A stretch of 64,000 nucleotides of DNA, taken from the NCBI RefSeq assembly GCF_000767465.1, contig NZ_CP009291.1:806001-870000 (forward strand), given 5' to 3'. Shown here one piece after another: positions 26,819-39,284 of this stretch. Position 1 is the stretch's first letter; each line of letters starts with the position of its first letter. Both the position numbers and the translations under genes were made by a program. Origin of the DNA: Novosphingobium pentaromativorans US6-1 (GTDB lineage Bacteria > Pseudomonadota > Alphaproteobacteria > Sphingomonadales > Sphingomonadaceae). The notes under the pieces were generated by a model that was not told the DNA's origin, ran no database searches, and saw only the letters and a program-made list of their open reading frames with translations.

Positions 26819-28945
26819 ATGAGCAACCACTCCTCCCCCCGAATCGCCAGGCTGATTCATGCCAGCTTCCTTGCCACCGCGGCCCTTCCCGTCATCGCAG
26901 CTCCCGCCATTGCCGAAACTGCAGCTCCCCGTTCGGTCAGCCCCGCCGACGACAGTACTCACGCCAGCGAAAGCGGCCCGGATATCATTGTCACCGGTCG
27001 TGTGATTTCCGGCAATACCGATCCGATCTCCGCACCGGTCGTGCTTCAGGGCGAGACGCTCACCCGCAATCTTGCGCCGCAGATCGGACAGATGCTGGCA
27101 AGCCTTCCCGGTGTGTCCAGCAGCGGTTTCGCGCCCGGCGTATCGCGCCCGATCCTGCGCGGCTTCGACGGTCCGCGCGTCCAGGTACTGCTCGACGGGC
27201 TCGGTTCGCTCGACGCATCCTCCGTTTCGGCGGACCATGCCGTCTCGCTCGACACGCTTAACGTCGACAGGGTAGAAGTCCTCCACGGCCCGCGCGTCCT
27301 GCTTTATGCCAGCGATCCGGCTGGCGGCGCTGTCAACGCCACCGACAAGCGCATTCCCCGCAGGGTCCCGGACAAGCTCATCGCCCTCGATGCGCTGGGC
27401 TCCTACGGCACTGCAGCCGATGCAGTGAACGGCGGCATAGCGGCGGATATCCGGCTCGATCGCCGCCTTGTCGCCCACTTCGACGCATCGTACAATCACG
27501 CCAACGATCTTCGCGTAGGCGGCTACGTCCTCTCCCCGGAGCTGCGTGCGCAAACGCTGGCGCAGGCCGGCGACCTGGCGGCAGATAGCGAAGCCGACGG
27601 CGCAGCCAGCCTGACGGCGCAGGCCAACCGCAAGGGACGTATCCCCAACAGCTGGGCCAAGGGCTGGACGCTGGGATCGGGCATCGCCTTCATAGACGAG
27701 GGCGGGGACATCGGCGTCTCGGTCGAACGACTGGCCACGGACTACGGCATTCCGCCGCGTCCCTCCACCGATCCGGGAGAGACCTCCATTTCCCTGCGCC
27801 AGACCCGCGTCGACCTTCGCGCCGGGCTGAACCTTGACGGTTTCCTCAAGCGTCTCGAACTTCGCGGGGCCTATGGTGACTATGAGCACGCCGAAGTCGA
27901 GGACGGCAATATCGGCACTCAGTTCCACAGCAAGGGGCTGGAAGTACGCGCGCAGGCCGACCAGGCGCGGCGCGGCATCTGGAGCGGCAGCAGCGGCGTA
28001 CAATACTCGTCCAAACGGCTCGACATCAGCGGCGACGAACTTCTCCTGCCGGACAACCAGACCGATCGCTTCGCCGTCTTCACCCTGCAGCACATCGAAC
28101 TGGGTGCTTTCGACCTGGAAGGCGCACTGCGCTACGAGAACACGCGCATCCGCACCATTCCGACGAACGAGAAGCGCAACTTTTCACAATACTCGGGTGT
28201 TGCGGGCATCGCCTGGCACCCGATCGAGAACATGACCGTCTCGGTCAATTACGCGCACGGCGAACGCGCTCCGTCTGCCGAGGAGCTTTTCGTCGACGGC
28301 ATGCACGATGCCACCCAGTCCTTTGAACGGGGCAATCCCGGCTTCACCGTCGAGCGCAGCGACGGCATCGAGGCGGGGGTTCGCTACAGCGGCGGCGATT
28401 TCAACGCTTCGGTCACGGCCTTCGGCACGAACTTCGCCAACTTCATCACTGCCGTCCCGACAGGCGAGATCATCGAGGATTTCCCGGTCTATCAGTACCT
28501 GCAGGCCCCTGCCCGGTTCCGCGGCGTCGAGGCCGAGGGTGAAGTGACTTTCCTGCGTTGGGGCGAGGACAATTCGCTGAAGCTGGACACCGGGGTGGAC
28601 TACACTCACGCGCGCCTTGTCGATGCCGGACCGGTTACCCGCATTCCGCCGCTGCGCCTGCGCGGGGGCCTGGAGTTCGGCTCGCCCGTTCTTTCCTTGC
28701 GCGGGGAGGTCGAATGGAACGCCAAGCAGGACCGCGTTACCGAGAATGAAAACCCGACGAGCGCATTCACTCTCGTCAATGCCAGCGCCACCTGGCGGCC
28801 GTTGGGCGAGGATGGACGGGTCTCGCTGATCCTCTCGGCGGACAACCTGTTCGACGTCACCGGACGGCTCGCGGCATCGGAGACGCGCGACTTCGTTCCC
28901 ATCGCCGGCAGGGACATTCGCCTGACGGCAAAATTCTCGCTTTGA
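26819..28945 (+). CDS. TonB-dependent outer-membrane receptor, probably for zinc (ZnuD-like)
   Basis: 708 aa. Signal peptide (cleavage near AIAE, residue 30), a short disordered stretch, then DIIVTGR at the plug start, plug domain (LPGVSSSGFAPGVSRPILRGFDGPRVQVLLDG) visible in parts, and a 22-strand-type barrel ending in Phe-Ser-Leu. The overall pattern (LRGFDGPRVQVLLDG, NPGFTVERSDGIE, SAEELFVDGMHDAT) fits the ZnuD/heme-type group. The Zur-like box at its promoter makes zinc the best candidate substrate. GAAGAGG abuts the ATG, an unusually tight spacing. Confidence 0.85.
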   Translation: MSNHSSPRIARLIHASFLATAALPVIAAPAIAETAAPRSVSPADDSTHASESGPDIIVTGRVISGNTDPISAPVVLQGETLTRNLAPQIGQMLASLPGVSSSGFAPGVSRPILRGFDGPRVQVLLDGLGSLDASSVSADHAVSLDTLNVDRVEVLHGPRVLLYASDPAGGAVNATDKRIPRRVPDKLIALDALGSYGTAADAVNGGIAADIRLDRRLVAHFDASYNHANDLRVGGYVLSPELRAQTLAQAGDLAADSEADGAASLTAQANRKGRIPNSWAKGWTLGSGIAFIDEGGDIGVSVERLATDYGIPPRPSTDPGETSISLRQTRVDLRAGLNLDGFLKRLELRGAYGDYEHAEVEDGNIGTQFHSKGLEVRAQADQARRGIWSGSSGVQYSSKRLDISGDELLLPDNQTDRFAVFTLQHIELGAFDLEGALRYENTRIRTIPTNEKRNFSQYSGVAGIAWHPIENMTVSVNYAHGERAPSAEELFVDGMHDATQSFERGNPGFTVERSDGIEAGVRYSGGDFNASVTAFGTNFANFITAVPTGEIIEDFPVYQYLQAPARFRGVEAEGEVTFLRWGEDNSLKLDTGVDYTHARLVDAGPVTRIPPLRLRGGLEFGSPVLSLRGEVEWNAKQDRVTENENPTSAFTLVNASATWRPLGEDGRVSLILSADNLFDVTGRLAASETRDFVPIAGRDIRLTAKFSL

Positions 28946-28965
28946 GAGACATTTAAAGGAGCGGC

Positions 28966-30279
28966 TTGGCAAGGGACGGCGGCAGTGCCACAGGTGCCCA
29001 CGTGAGTACTCCGTCGTCCCCCCTTCGCATCGCTGACTACCGCAAGTTCTGGTTCGCCCGGTTCATGGCCGTTGTCGCCACGACCGGCATGGTCGTGATC
29101 ATCGGCTACCAACTCTACGATGTCGCCCGAGCCGAATATGGCATGTCGATCTCGCAGGCATCGCTGCAGCTCGGCATCCTCGGCCTCGTCCAGTTCGTCC
29201 CGCTGTTCCTGCTGACCCCGGTGGCAGGCGTGGTGGCCGACATGTTCGACCGGCGCAAGGTCGCTGCAGCGGCGATGTGCGTCGACATGTTCATCGCCGC
29301 GGGCCTTGCCGTGACAACCATGTTCGAGATTCACAGCCTGCCGCTGCTGTTCTTCTTCGCGGCCCTGCACGGCAGCGCTCGCGTCTTCGTCGGCCCCGCG
29401 ATGAGCGCCATCGCGCCCAACGTCGTGCCTGCCGAGCTGATCCCGAAGGCGATTGCGCTCAATTCCATCGCCTGGCAGGCCGGCACCGTCGTCGGCCCGG
29501 CGTCCTACGGGTTTCTCTTCGCGCATGAGCGCGACCTGCCTTACTGGATCTCGCTGGTGCTCATGGTCATGGCCAGCGCCAGCATCATGCTGATCCGCAC
29601 GCTGCCGCCGCCATCATCGGAAGCCCGCAATGCGCATCCCGTTCGCCAGATCGTGCGGGGGTTCCACTTCGTGTGGCACGAACGCTTTCTGCTCGGCTGC
29701 ATTACGCTGGACCTCTTCGCCGTCCTCCTCGGCGGGGCTACCGCGCTGCTGCCGGTCTTTGCCCGTGACATCCTGCAAGTGGGACCGGAAGGTCTCGGCC
29801 CCATGCGTGCCGCGCCTGCCTTCGGCGCAGCCATCGTCGCGCTATTGCTGTCATTCCGGCCCTTCAACACCAATGTCGGTGTGAAGATGCTGCTTGCGGT
29901 AGGCGCCTACGGCGCGGCAACCGTGGCGTTCGGTCTCTCGTGGAACTACTGGCTGTCGCTGGGCTTTCTGGCCGTGCTGGGTGCGGCGGACATGATCTCG
30001 GTCTTCATTCGCAATTCGCTGATCCAGCTCAACACGCCCGACGAGATGCGGGGCCGCGTCTCGGCCATTTCCGGCGTCGCCGTTTCCGCTTCCAATGAGC
30101 TGGGCGAAATGCAGTCCGGCGTGGCTGCCGCGCTGCTCGGCGCCAGTGGGGCTGTTGTTTTCGGCGGCGGCGCTGCCATAGTCATTACCGCAATCTGGGC
30201 ATGGATCTTCCCCGAGATCCGCAATGCCCGCACATTCGAGCCACAATATCGCCAGAGGGAGCATGAGCATGAAGGCTGA
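28966..30279 (+). CDS. MFS transporter, MFS_3/EntS-like exporter
   Basis: 437 aa with about 12 membrane segments and the MFS loop motif [14 protein letters not shown] between helices 2 and 3. Resembles the EntS/MFS_3 group of exporters. The TTG start at 28966 is supported by AAAGGAG 4 bases upstream; GTG 29002 has none. Twenty bases after the TonB receptor and overlapping cysK by 11 bases, so probably in the receptor's transcript and thus under the same zinc-type control. Substrate unknown. Confidence 0.82.
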   Translation: MARDGGSATGAHVSTPSSPLRIADYRKFWFARFMAVVATTGMVVIIGYQLYDVARAEYGMSISQASLQLGILGLVQFVPLFLLTPVAGVVADMFDRRKVAAAAMCVDMFIAAGLAVTTMFEIHSLPLLFFFAALHGSARVFVGPAMSAIAPNVVPAELIPKAIALNSIAWQAGTVVGPASYGFLFAHERDLPYWISLVLMVMASASIMLIRTLPPPSSEARNAHPVRQIVRGFHFVWHERFLLGCITLDLFAVLLGGATALLPVFARDILQVGPEGLGPMRAAPAFGAAIVALLLSFRPFNTNVGVKMLLAVGAYGAATVAFGLSWNYWLSLGFLAVLGAADMISVFIRNSLIQLNTPDEMRGRVSAISGVAVSASNELGEMQSGVAAALLGASGAVVFGGGAAIVITAIWAWIFPEIRNARTFEPQYRQREHEHEG

Positions 30280-31186
30280 CAGCATTCTCGCCACTATCGG
30301 CAATACGCCGCATATCCGGCTCTCGCGCCTGTTCCCGGACCATGAAGTCTGGGTGAAGGCGGAGCGCGCAAATCCCGGAGGATCGATCAAGGACCGCATC
30401 GGCCTTGCAATGATCGAGGCTGCAGAGGCCGACGGCAGTCTCAAGCCGGGTGGGACCATCATCGAGCCGACTTCGGGCAACACCGGCATCGGCCTGGCCA
30501 TGGTTGCCGCGGTCAAGGGCTACAAGCTGGTCCTCGTCATGCCCGAATCGATGTCGATCGAACGCCGCCGGCTGATGCTGGCCTATGGCGCCACTTTCGA
30601 TCTCACGCCCAAGGAAAAGGGCATGAAAGGCGCGATCGAACGCGCGAAGGAGCTGGTCGAGAGCACGCCGGGCGCGTGGATGCCCCAGCAGTTCGACAAC
30701 CCGGCCAACGTCGACGTCCATGTCCGCACGACGGCCCAGGAAATCCTGGCCGACTTCGCCGACACCCCCGTCGACATACTCATCACCGGCGTAGGCACCG
30801 GCGGCCACCTCACCGGCTGCGCCGAAACGCTCAAGGCCAAGTGGCCCGACATGAAGGCCTATGCAGTCGAACCGACCCTTTCGCCGGTCATTTCCGGTGG
30901 ACAGCCCGGCCCGCACCCGATCCAGGGCATCGGCGCGGGCTTCATCCCGTCGAACCTGCACACCCAGTCGATCGATGGCGCGATCCAGGTCGATCCTGCC
31001 GACGCCAAGGACATGGCGCGCCGCTGCGCCACGACCGAGGGTATGCTGGTGGGCATCAGTTCGGGGGCGACGCTGGCCGCGATCGCCCAGAAGCTGAAGG
31101 ACCTTCCTGCCGGCAGCCGTGTGCTCGGCTTCAATTACGACACAGGCGAGCGATACCTGTCTGTTCCGGAGTTTCTTCCCGAATGA
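30269..31186 (+). CDS. cysK: Cysteine synthase A (O-acetylserine sulfhydrylase)
   Basis: PLP enzyme making cysteine from O-acetylserine and sulfide. 305 aa with [12 protein letters not shown], the PLP lysine in [14 protein letters not shown], the phosphate loop [12 protein letters not shown] and [13 protein letters not shown] 30269 is preferred over 30263 because GGGAG then sits 8 bases away. The start lies inside the end of the MFS gene, and the stop overlaps the next ATG (ATGA), so translation is coupled on both sides. Confidence 0.95.
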   Translation: MKADSILATIGNTPHIRLSRLFPDHEVWVKAERANPGGSIKDRIGLAMIEAAEADGSLKPGGTIIEPTSGNTGIGLAMVAAVKGYKLVLVMPESMSIERRRLMLAYGATFDLTPKEKGMKGAIERAKELVESTPGAWMPQQFDNPANVDVHVRTTAQEILADFADTPVDILITGVGTGGHLTGCAETLKAKWPDMKAYAVEPTLSPVISGGQPGPHPIQGIGAGFIPSNLHTQSIDGAIQVDPADAKDMARRCATTEGMLVGISSGATLAAIAQKLKDLPAGSRVLGFNYDTGERYLSVPEFLPE

Positions 31187-31890
31187 GTGACCTGCAATCC
31201 GTCTCCTACTCGCACGCCGGCGTCAATCTCACCGGGTGGCTTGCCCGCCCAAAGGGGACGCCGCGCGCTGCGGTGCTCGTCTTCCCGACGATCGCCAACC
31301 ACAATGAAGGCACGGCCCATCGCGCGCAGATGCTCGCAGAACTGGGCTATCTGGCCATCGTTGCCGACTTTTACGGCGAACCGGTCGCGAGCTTCGAGGC
31401 CTCGTTTCCGCTCGCCAAGGCGCTGCGCGAAGACAATGCCTATTACCGCGCGCGCTGCGCCGCCGCGATCTCTGCGCTGCGCGGTCTTCCCGAAGCCCGC
31501 GGCCTGACCGTGTTCGCCATCGGTTATTGCATGGGGGGCCAGGCTGCGCTTGAAACCGCCCGTGACGGACAGGACCTCGCGGCCGTCGTCAGCTTTCACG
31601 GCACACTGGGAGCGAGCGTCCCCACCGCGCCGGGCGCGATCAAGGCACGTATTCTGGTGTGCCACGGCGATGCCGACCCGATGGTTCCGCGCGATCAGGT
31701 CATGGGCTTCTGGGAAGAAATGGATGCGGCCGGCGCCAACTGGCACTTCCATGCCTACAGCGGCGTCAAGCACGGCTTTACCGAGCCGGCGAGCGATTCC
31801 CGGGGCATGGACGCGCTGGGCTACGATGCCAGCGCCGATCGCCAGAGCTGGGCCGCGATGGTCAACCTCTTCGACGAGATCCTTGGCTGA
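31183..31890 (+). CDS. Dienelactone hydrolase family protein
   Basis: 235-aa alpha/beta hydrolase of the DLH type. The nucleophile is Cys in [11 protein letters not shown] (about residue 115); acid Asp in [13 protein letters not shown] and His in KHGFTEP complete the triad. Classic members open dienelactones in chloroaromatic breakdown; many relatives act on other esters or lactones, so the substrate is uncertain. Starts in a four-base overlap with the cysK stop. Converges with hisI through a perfect hairpin. Confidence 0.9.
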   Translation: MSDLQSVSYSHAGVNLTGWLARPKGTPRAAVLVFPTIANHNEGTAHRAQMLAELGYLAIVADFYGEPVASFEASFPLAKALREDNAYYRARCAAAISALRGLPEARGLTVFAIGYCMGGQAALETARDGQDLAAVVSFHGTLGASVPTAPGAIKARILVCHGDADPMVPRDQVMGFWEEMDAAGANWHFHAYSGVKHGFTEPASDSRGMDALGYDASADRQSWAAMVNLFDEILG

Positions 31891-31897
31891 CGAGATC

Positions 31898-31936
31898 TTC
31901 CGGGAAGGGCCGTAACAGGATCGGCCCTTCCCGGAA
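31898..31936. terminator. Perfect convergent hairpin between the DLH gene and hisI
   Basis: 15-bp perfect inverted repeat (TTCCGGGAAGGGCCG / CGGCCCTTCCCGGAA) with a 9-base loop, 8 bases after the DLH stop and 9 bases after the hisI stop. No T-run on either strand; it probably acts as a shared 3'-end stem for both transcripts. Confidence 0.6.
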
Positions 31937-31944
31937 AACCGGTA

Positions 31945-32322
31945 TCATTCGGCAATGCGGCGCAGTTCGTCGCCTTCCAGTTGGCGGTAGAAGCAGCTGC
32001 GCGCGCCCGTATGGCAAGCCGGGCCCTCCGGCTTGACCACCAGCATGAGCGCATCCTGATCGCAATCGACCCGCATTTCCTGCACCCGCAGGAAGTGTCC
32101 GGAAGTCTCTCCCTTGAGCCAAAGCTTGCCGCGTGAGCGCGAATGGAAGTGCGCAAGGCCCGTTTCGCGGGTCTTGGCCAGCGCTTCCTCGTCCATGTAC
32201 GCAACCATGAGTATCTCGCGGCTGACCGAGTCGACGGCAATGGCAATCAGCAGTCCATGCGCATCGAACTTCGGCAGGAAAGCGGTTCCCAGTTCGCGTT
32301 CGGCGCTTGAGACGTCTGACAT
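31945..32322 (-). CDS. hisI: Phosphoribosyl-AMP cyclohydrolase
   Basis: Third step of histidine synthesis, opening the adenine ring of PR-AMP. 125 aa, the monofunctional HisI size (no fused HisE domain). Family motifs: [31 protein letters not shown], the metal-binding VDCDQDAL and [14 protein letters not shown] 32322 ([12 protein letters not shown]) is chosen; upstream frame sequence is not HisI-like. No other his genes are nearby. Confidence 0.96.
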   Translation of the reverse strand: MSDVSSAERELGTAFLPKFDAHGLLIAIAVDSVSREILMVAYMDEEALAKTRETGLAHFHSRSRGKLWLKGETSGHFLRVQEMRVDCDQDALMLVVKPEGPACHTGARSCFYRQLEGDELRRIAE

Positions 32323-32489
32323 GCGGTAGATTTCCTTTTCGACCTGTTCAACGCAGTGAATGTTGCACGATAACCACAGATGATGGTCAAAATCCACGTA
32401 TTGCCGGAAATGCACTTTCCAAGATCGGCGTTTCGTAGGAATTTGAGATCCGCATCTGGGGGGCTGCTTCTGACCCAAAGGTCGCTGAC

Positions 32490-32624
32490 AGACAAGCGCC
32501 ACGGTTCAGGGAACCAAGTTGAGGGATCGGACCAAGCGGCGTGCAGGGGCGCCGCTGAACCGGATAACGGGGTCCACGAGTTTCGTCACGAGGGCGCCCG
32601 GAGCTGACCGCTCCGGGCGTTTTC
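32490..32624 (+). ncRNA. Candidate structured small RNA with own terminator
   Basis: In the 320-base gap between the divergent-side ends of hisI and comF there is no plausible plus-strand protein, yet a plus-strand terminator ends it. Upstream of the terminator CGGTTCAG (32502-32509) pairs with CTGAACCG (32555-32562), enclosing a hairpin GCGGCG (32536-32541) / CGCCGC (32550-32555); GGACC and GGTCC offer an alternative pairing. No conserved core of SRP RNA, tmRNA or RNase P is seen. The start is not defined. A regulatory sRNA is the best reading; a cis-leader is excluded because both flanking genes are on the other strand. Confidence 0.45.
32595..32623 (+). terminator. Rho-independent terminator, plus strand
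   Basis: Perfect 10-bp stem CGCCCGGAGC / GCTCCGGGCG with a 5-base loop, then TTTT. It faces away from comF and hisI, so it cannot serve either; it ends the candidate small RNA. Confidence 0.8.
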
Positions 32625-32642
32625 GTATGGTCCCGCTGCTGG

Positions 32643-33383
32643 TCAGGTCAAGTCCAGCGCTTCATCCAGGACCCGCGCGAAGCAGGCGATCACCACTTTT
32701 CCGGCTCCGGCGCGCTTGAGCGTGGAGACGCAGGCATCACTTGTCGCCCCGCTGGTCATGACGTCGTCAACCAGAACGATCTTCGCCCCCTTCACCACAG
32801 CTTTGCGGCGCGGGTTCAAGCCAATCGCACCTGTCAGCACACGTTTGCGGGCGCTGCGGCCCAGGCCGCCAAGCGAAGGCGTCGCCTTTCTGCGCTCCAG
32901 CAGATCCACGCAATGGCTTGCTTTCGTCGCTTTGCCTATCTCGCGCGCCAGCTCTGCCGATTGGTTGTAACCGCGCTTCCACAATCGCCAGCGATGCAGC
33001 GGCACGGGCGCGATCAGCCAGCTATCGTCCATGAACGGCAGTTTCGGCAGCATCAATCCGGCCATCATCGGCGCAAGCGAGATGCGATTGCCATGCTTGA
33101 GCGACAGCACCAACTTGCGCGAGACATCGTTGTAGAGCGTGGCCGCAGCGATCCCGTCATGGCGCGGGGGCTCGGCAAGGCACGGCGCGCAGACAGAGCC
33201 CTCACCCACGCCATCGGCGAACGGTCGCGAACAGGTGGCGCAGGAGGGTTCGCCGGGAATCGCAAGCTCGGACCAGCACCGTGAACACAGGCCCGTCTGC
33301 GCAGCAATGCCCTCGCCGCAGAGCGGGCAGCGTGGTGGAAAGACCAAATCGACCAGCGGCGCGAGAGCTTGGGAAAGCGGCAT
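32643..33383 (-). CDS. comF: ComF-family phosphoribosyltransferase-like protein
   Basis: 246 aa. N-terminal double zinc ribbon (CPLCGEG, CSRCW, CATCSRPF, CAPC) followed by a type I phosphoribosyltransferase domain with the PRPP-binding loop KIVLVDDVMTSGAT. ComF is needed for DNA uptake in naturally competent bacteria and is widely kept in others; the reaction is unproven. Visible KRGYNQSAELAREIG is a family hallmark. Divergent from the methyltransferase gene. Confidence 0.93.
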   Translation of the reverse strand: MPLSQALAPLVDLVFPPRCPLCGEGIAAQTGLCSRCWSELAIPGEPSCATCSRPFADGVGEGSVCAPCLAEPPRHDGIAAATLYNDVSRKLVLSLKHGNRISLAPMMAGLMLPKLPFMDDSWLIAPVPLHRWRLWKRGYNQSAELAREIGKATKASHCVDLLERRKATPSLGGLGRSARKRVLTGAIGLNPRRKAVVKGAKIVLVDDVMTSGATSDACVSTLKRAGAGKVVIACFARVLDEALDLT

Positions 33384-33456
33384 CGGCTCATGCTAACCGA
33401 TCGGTCCGGCGCGACAACCGGTTGCGTGCAGGCCGAACACGCGGCAGGGGGCGCAG

Positions 33457-34215
33457 ATGGCTAACAAAGGTCCCCCCCGCATTTTCTCCCCGGCCCGGCG
33501 CCGCATGGCCCGCCGCCGCATGCTCGCTCTGCAGAACCGGCCCGATGCACCGCGTTACCTGATCGAGGACATGGTCGAAGACGTCATCGAGCGGCTCGAC
33601 TTCCTGCGCTTCGAACCGGCGAGCGCCCTCGTCATCGGGGACTGGACGGGCGAGCTAGCCCGAAACCTTGCAGCACGCGGGGTCAAGGTCACCGCGGTTG
33701 AGCCGGCCGAGGGCTTCGAAGAAGAACAGCCATTCCCCTTCGACGGCTTCGACCTGATCGCGAGCCTCGGCACGCTCGACACCCTCAACGACCTGCCCGG
33801 CGCCCTCATCCACATCCGCAAGGCGCTGGCGCCCGGCGGCATGATGATTGCGAGTTTCCTTTCGGCGGGCTGCCTGCCGACCTTGCGGGACGTAATGCTT
33901 TCGGCAGACGGCGATCAGCCGGCGGCGCGCATGCACCCCGCCGTCGATGTGCGATCGGGGGGACAACTGCTCCAACGTACGCTTTTCGCCGATCCGGTCA
34001 TCGACCAGCGCCCGCTCCGGGTATCGTTCCGCAGCCTTGACAGGCTCGTAGGCGATCTGCGGGCGCAAGGCTGCGGCAATGTCCTGGCCGATCACGCTCC
34101 GGCGCTCGGCAAGCAGGCACTGGAAAGGGCGCGAGAGGCTTTCGCCGCCGCCGGCGAGGACGGGCGCACGGTCGAAAAGTTCGAAATCCTGACGTTATCG
34201 GGCTGGAAGCGCTGA
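33457..34215 (+). CDS. SAM-dependent methyltransferase (BioC/NDUFAF5-like)
   Basis: 252 aa. A Rossmann-type region (ASALVIGDWTGELARNLAARG) and the C-terminal hydrophobic segment ALAPGGMMIASFLSAG fit the BioC-like class; the N-terminal IFSPARRRMARRRMLALQ resembles alphaproteobacterial relatives of the mitochondrial complex I assembly factor NDUFAF5. The SAM-binding glycines are degenerate (GDWTG), so activity needs proof. Its TGA lies in the loop of a perfect hairpin shared with ppdK. Confidence 0.75.
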   Translation: MANKGPPRIFSPARRRMARRRMLALQNRPDAPRYLIEDMVEDVIERLDFLRFEPASALVIGDWTGELARNLAARGVKVTAVEPAEGFEEEQPFPFDGFDLIASLGTLDTLNDLPGALIHIRKALAPGGMMIASFLSAGCLPTLRDVMLSADGDQPAARMHPAVDVRSGGQLLQRTLFADPVIDQRPLRVSFRSLDRLVGDLRAQGCGNVLADHAPALGKQALERAREAFAAAGEDGRTVEKFEILTLSGWKR

Positions 34216-34233
34216 CTTCCAGCCCGATAACGT
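34192..34233. terminator. 18-bp perfect convergent hairpin at the methyltransferase/ppdK junction
   Basis: ACGTTATCGGGCTGGAAG and its exact complement flank a 6-base loop that contains the methyltransferase stop codon (34213-34215). It lies just past the ppdK stop on the other strand. Long perfect stem, no T-run: probably a shared 3'-end element for both convergent messages. Confidence 0.65.
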
Positions 34234-34239
34234 GACAGA

Positions 34240-36903
<2,664 letters not shown>

Positions 36904-36927
36904 CTGTCCCCTGACTTTCCTGCTTTG

Positions 36928-36945
36928 GTTTACACAGTTTACACG
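36928..36945 (-). repeat. Tandem GTGTAAAC repeat before ppdK
   Basis: Two head-to-tail copies of GTTTACAC(A/G) on the plus strand (GTGTAAAC read toward ppdK), period 9 bases, in the 62-base gap between glyS and ppdK. Position fits a regulator-binding site of the ppdK promoter; the factor is unknown. Confidence 0.45.
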
Positions 36946-36965
36946 GTCAAAACGGGTAAGAACGA

Positions 36966-39284
36966 CTACCCCTCGACCTTCGAGAAATCCGCCACGTTGT
37001 GCACTGCAGCACGGAAACGATCAAGCAGCGCGAGACGTGCCGTTCTCTTGCTGGGTTCGGGATCGTTCACTGTCACCTCATCGAAGAATGCATCGATCGG
37101 CTGGCGCAAGGAGGCCAGCGCCGCCATGGCGCTTGCGAAATCTTCCGCGGCAACCGCAGCCGCCGCTTTCGGCTCGGCGTTGTCGAGCGCGTCGATCAGC
37201 GCTTTTTCCGCCTTTTCGGGTGTGTAGGAAAGCCCCTTGTGCGCCGCCTGCTCGGCAAGTTCGGCCGCATAGACAGCCTGCATGTCGGGATCGTCGACAT
37301 TTTCAAGCGGGTCTTCATCGCCGGTATGCTCGATCCCGTCGTCCTGTCCGCTCCAATCCTCCTTCTTGAGGATGTTGGCCGCACGCTTGTACCCGGCGAG
37401 CAGGTTGGTGCCGTCCTCGGTCTCGACGAATGCCTGCAGGGCGTGCACGCGGGCGAGCAGGCGGACGAGATCGTCCTCGCCGCCCAGCGCAAAGACCGCG
37501 TCGATCAGGTCGTGACGGACGCCCGCTTCCTTCTGCTGGACCTTGAGACGGTCGGCGAAGAAGTCGAGAATTTCCGCAACGGTCGGCCTAATTCGACCAA
37601 TAATCAGCTTCTCTTTCGCCTCATTAGACAGCACTTTATTCAGTGCCGCATTCTTCGCATCTTCAATCGCTTGTTCTGAAACAGGCAATCCAACTGCGTC
37701 CATTGCATCTATATATTCTACAATTGACTTCGCAGAATGCCGACCGAGCAACTTACCCAAGTGCGCAATTGAGACCGTGCTGGCTAATTTCAGGGGAACT
37801 CGGACGCCATTCACTTGCAAAAGTGCGATTACACCTAAAGCAGCACGACGCAATGCAAACGGATCGCGCGATCCAGTGGGGGGCATACCTTCAAAAAAGA
37901 AGCCGCTTATCGTATCGAGCTTGTCGGCCAGCGCCAGCGCCACGGTCACCGGGGCAGTCGGCACGTCGTCACCGGCACCCACGGGCTTGTAGTGATCGCG
38001 GATGGCATCGGCCACGGCGTCGGGCAGCCCCTCGGCGCGGGCATAGTATCCGCCCATGAGGCCCTGAAGCTCAGGGAATTCACCGACCATTTCGGTGACG
38101 AGGTCGGCCTTGCACAGTTCGGCCGCCTGACGCGCCTGTGCAGGATCGCACCCGGGAACGATACCTTCGCTCGCCAACCATTGCGCCAGCTTGGCGACGC
38201 GCTCGACCTTGTCGGCGACAGTGCCCAGCTTTTCGTGGAACGTAATGCGTTCCAGCTTCTTCGCGTGCTGCGACAACGGCGTCTTGCGGTCCTGCTCCCA
38301 GAAGAAGCGGGCGTCGGACAGGCGCGCGGCAAGGACCTTGCGGTTACCCGCAACGATGCCCTCACCGCCGTCGCTGGCGACGATGTTGGCCGTGCAGACG
38401 AAGGCATCGGCAAGCTGGCCGTCCTTCTCGCACACGAAGTACTTCTGGTTGACGCGCGCGGTGAGCTGGATGGTCTCGGGCGGAACCTCGAGGAAATCCT
38501 CGTCGAAACGGCCGAGCAGCGGCACCGGCCATTCGGTGAGCCCGGCATTCTCGATCACCAGGCCTTCGTCCTCGACCAGCGTCAGGCCGGCAACTTCGGC
38601 CGCTTCGCGCGCCTTGGTACGCACGAGGTCCTGGCGTTCCTCATGGTCGACGATGACGTGGCAGGCGCGCAGCTTGTCGGCGTAGTCGTTGGCGCCGCCG
38701 ATGGTGATCTCGTCAGGGTGGTGGAACCGGTGGCCCTTGGTCGTATAGGCCGAGCGGATACCGCCCACCTCGCATTCGACAAGGTCTTCTCCCAGGATCG
38801 CCACGATGCCCGAGAGCGGACGCACCCAGCGCAGGGATTCGGTCGAGATCGAGGCCGCGCCCCAGCGCTGCGACTTGGGCCAGGGGAATGCACGCACGAT
38901 GGCCGGAATGGCCTCGGCCAGAACCACGCTGACCGCGCGGCCCGGCTTTTCGACGACCGCAAAGTACGTGTCCTTGCCCTTGACGTCGCGGACTTCGAGC
39001 TGGTCCCTGGTCAGCCCGGTCTTGCGCAGGAAGCCTTCCAGCGCCTGCTCGGGCGCAGTGGCGGCCGGACCCTTGGTCTCTTCACGCACCGCTTCGGTAG
39101 CAAGCGGCAGGTCGCGCGCGATCAGCGCGAGGCGGCGGGGCGTCGACCAGACGGTAACTGCGCCCACGGCAACACCGGCAGCCTGCATTTCCTTGCGGAA
39201 CAGCTTTTCGAGATCGGCCCGCGCACCCGCCTGCATGCGGGCAGGAATTTCCTCGGAGCGCAGTTCGAGAAGAAAGTCGGTCAT
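36966..39284 (-). CDS. glyS: Glycyl-tRNA synthetase beta subunit
   Basis: Beta chain of the alpha2beta2 bacterial glycyl-tRNA synthetase, carrying tRNA-binding and anticodon domains. 772 aa. ATG 39284 ([18 protein letters not shown]) gives the family N-terminus and overlaps the glyQ stop (ATGA). Codons ~475-575 (37561-37860) have about 47% GC by hand count against about 63% in the adjacent line, with A/T-ending codons (ATA, AAT, AAA, TTG, GGA), yet the frame and family sequence continue. This suggests a recombination patch from a lower-GC relative. Confidence 0.95.
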   Translation of the reverse strand: MTDFLLELRSEEIPARMQAGARADLEKLFRKEMQAAGVAVGAVTVWSTPRRLALIARDLPLATEAVREETKGPAATAPEQALEGFLRKTGLTRDQLEVRDVKGKDTYFAVVEKPGRAVSVVLAEAIPAIVRAFPWPKSQRWGAASISTESLRWVRPLSGIVAILGEDLVECEVGGIRSAYTTKGHRFHHPDEITIGGANDYADKLRACHVIVDHEERQDLVRTKAREAAEVAGLTLVEDEGLVIENAGLTEWPVPLLGRFDEDFLEVPPETIQLTARVNQKYFVCEKDGQLADAFVCTANIVASDGGEGIVAGNRKVLAARLSDARFFWEQDRKTPLSQHAKKLERITFHEKLGTVADKVERVAKLAQWLASEGIVPGCDPAQARQAAELCKADLVTEMVGEFPELQGLMGGYYARAEGLPDAVADAIRDHYKPVGAGDDVPTAPVTVALALADKLDTISGFFFEGMPPTGSRDPFALRRAALGVIALLQVNGVRVPLKLASTVSIAHLGKLLGRHSAKSIVEYIDAMDAVGLPVSEQAIEDAKNAALNKVLSNEAKEKLIIGRIRPTVAEILDFFADRLKVQQKEAGVRHDLIDAVFALGGEDDLVRLLARVHALQAFVETEDGTNLLAGYKRAANILKKEDWSGQDDGIEHTGDEDPLENVDDPDMQAVYAAELAEQAAHKGLSYTPEKAEKALIDALDNAEPKAAAAVAAEDFASAMAALASLRQPIDAFFDEVTVNDPEPSKRTARLALLDRFRAAVHNVADFSKVEG

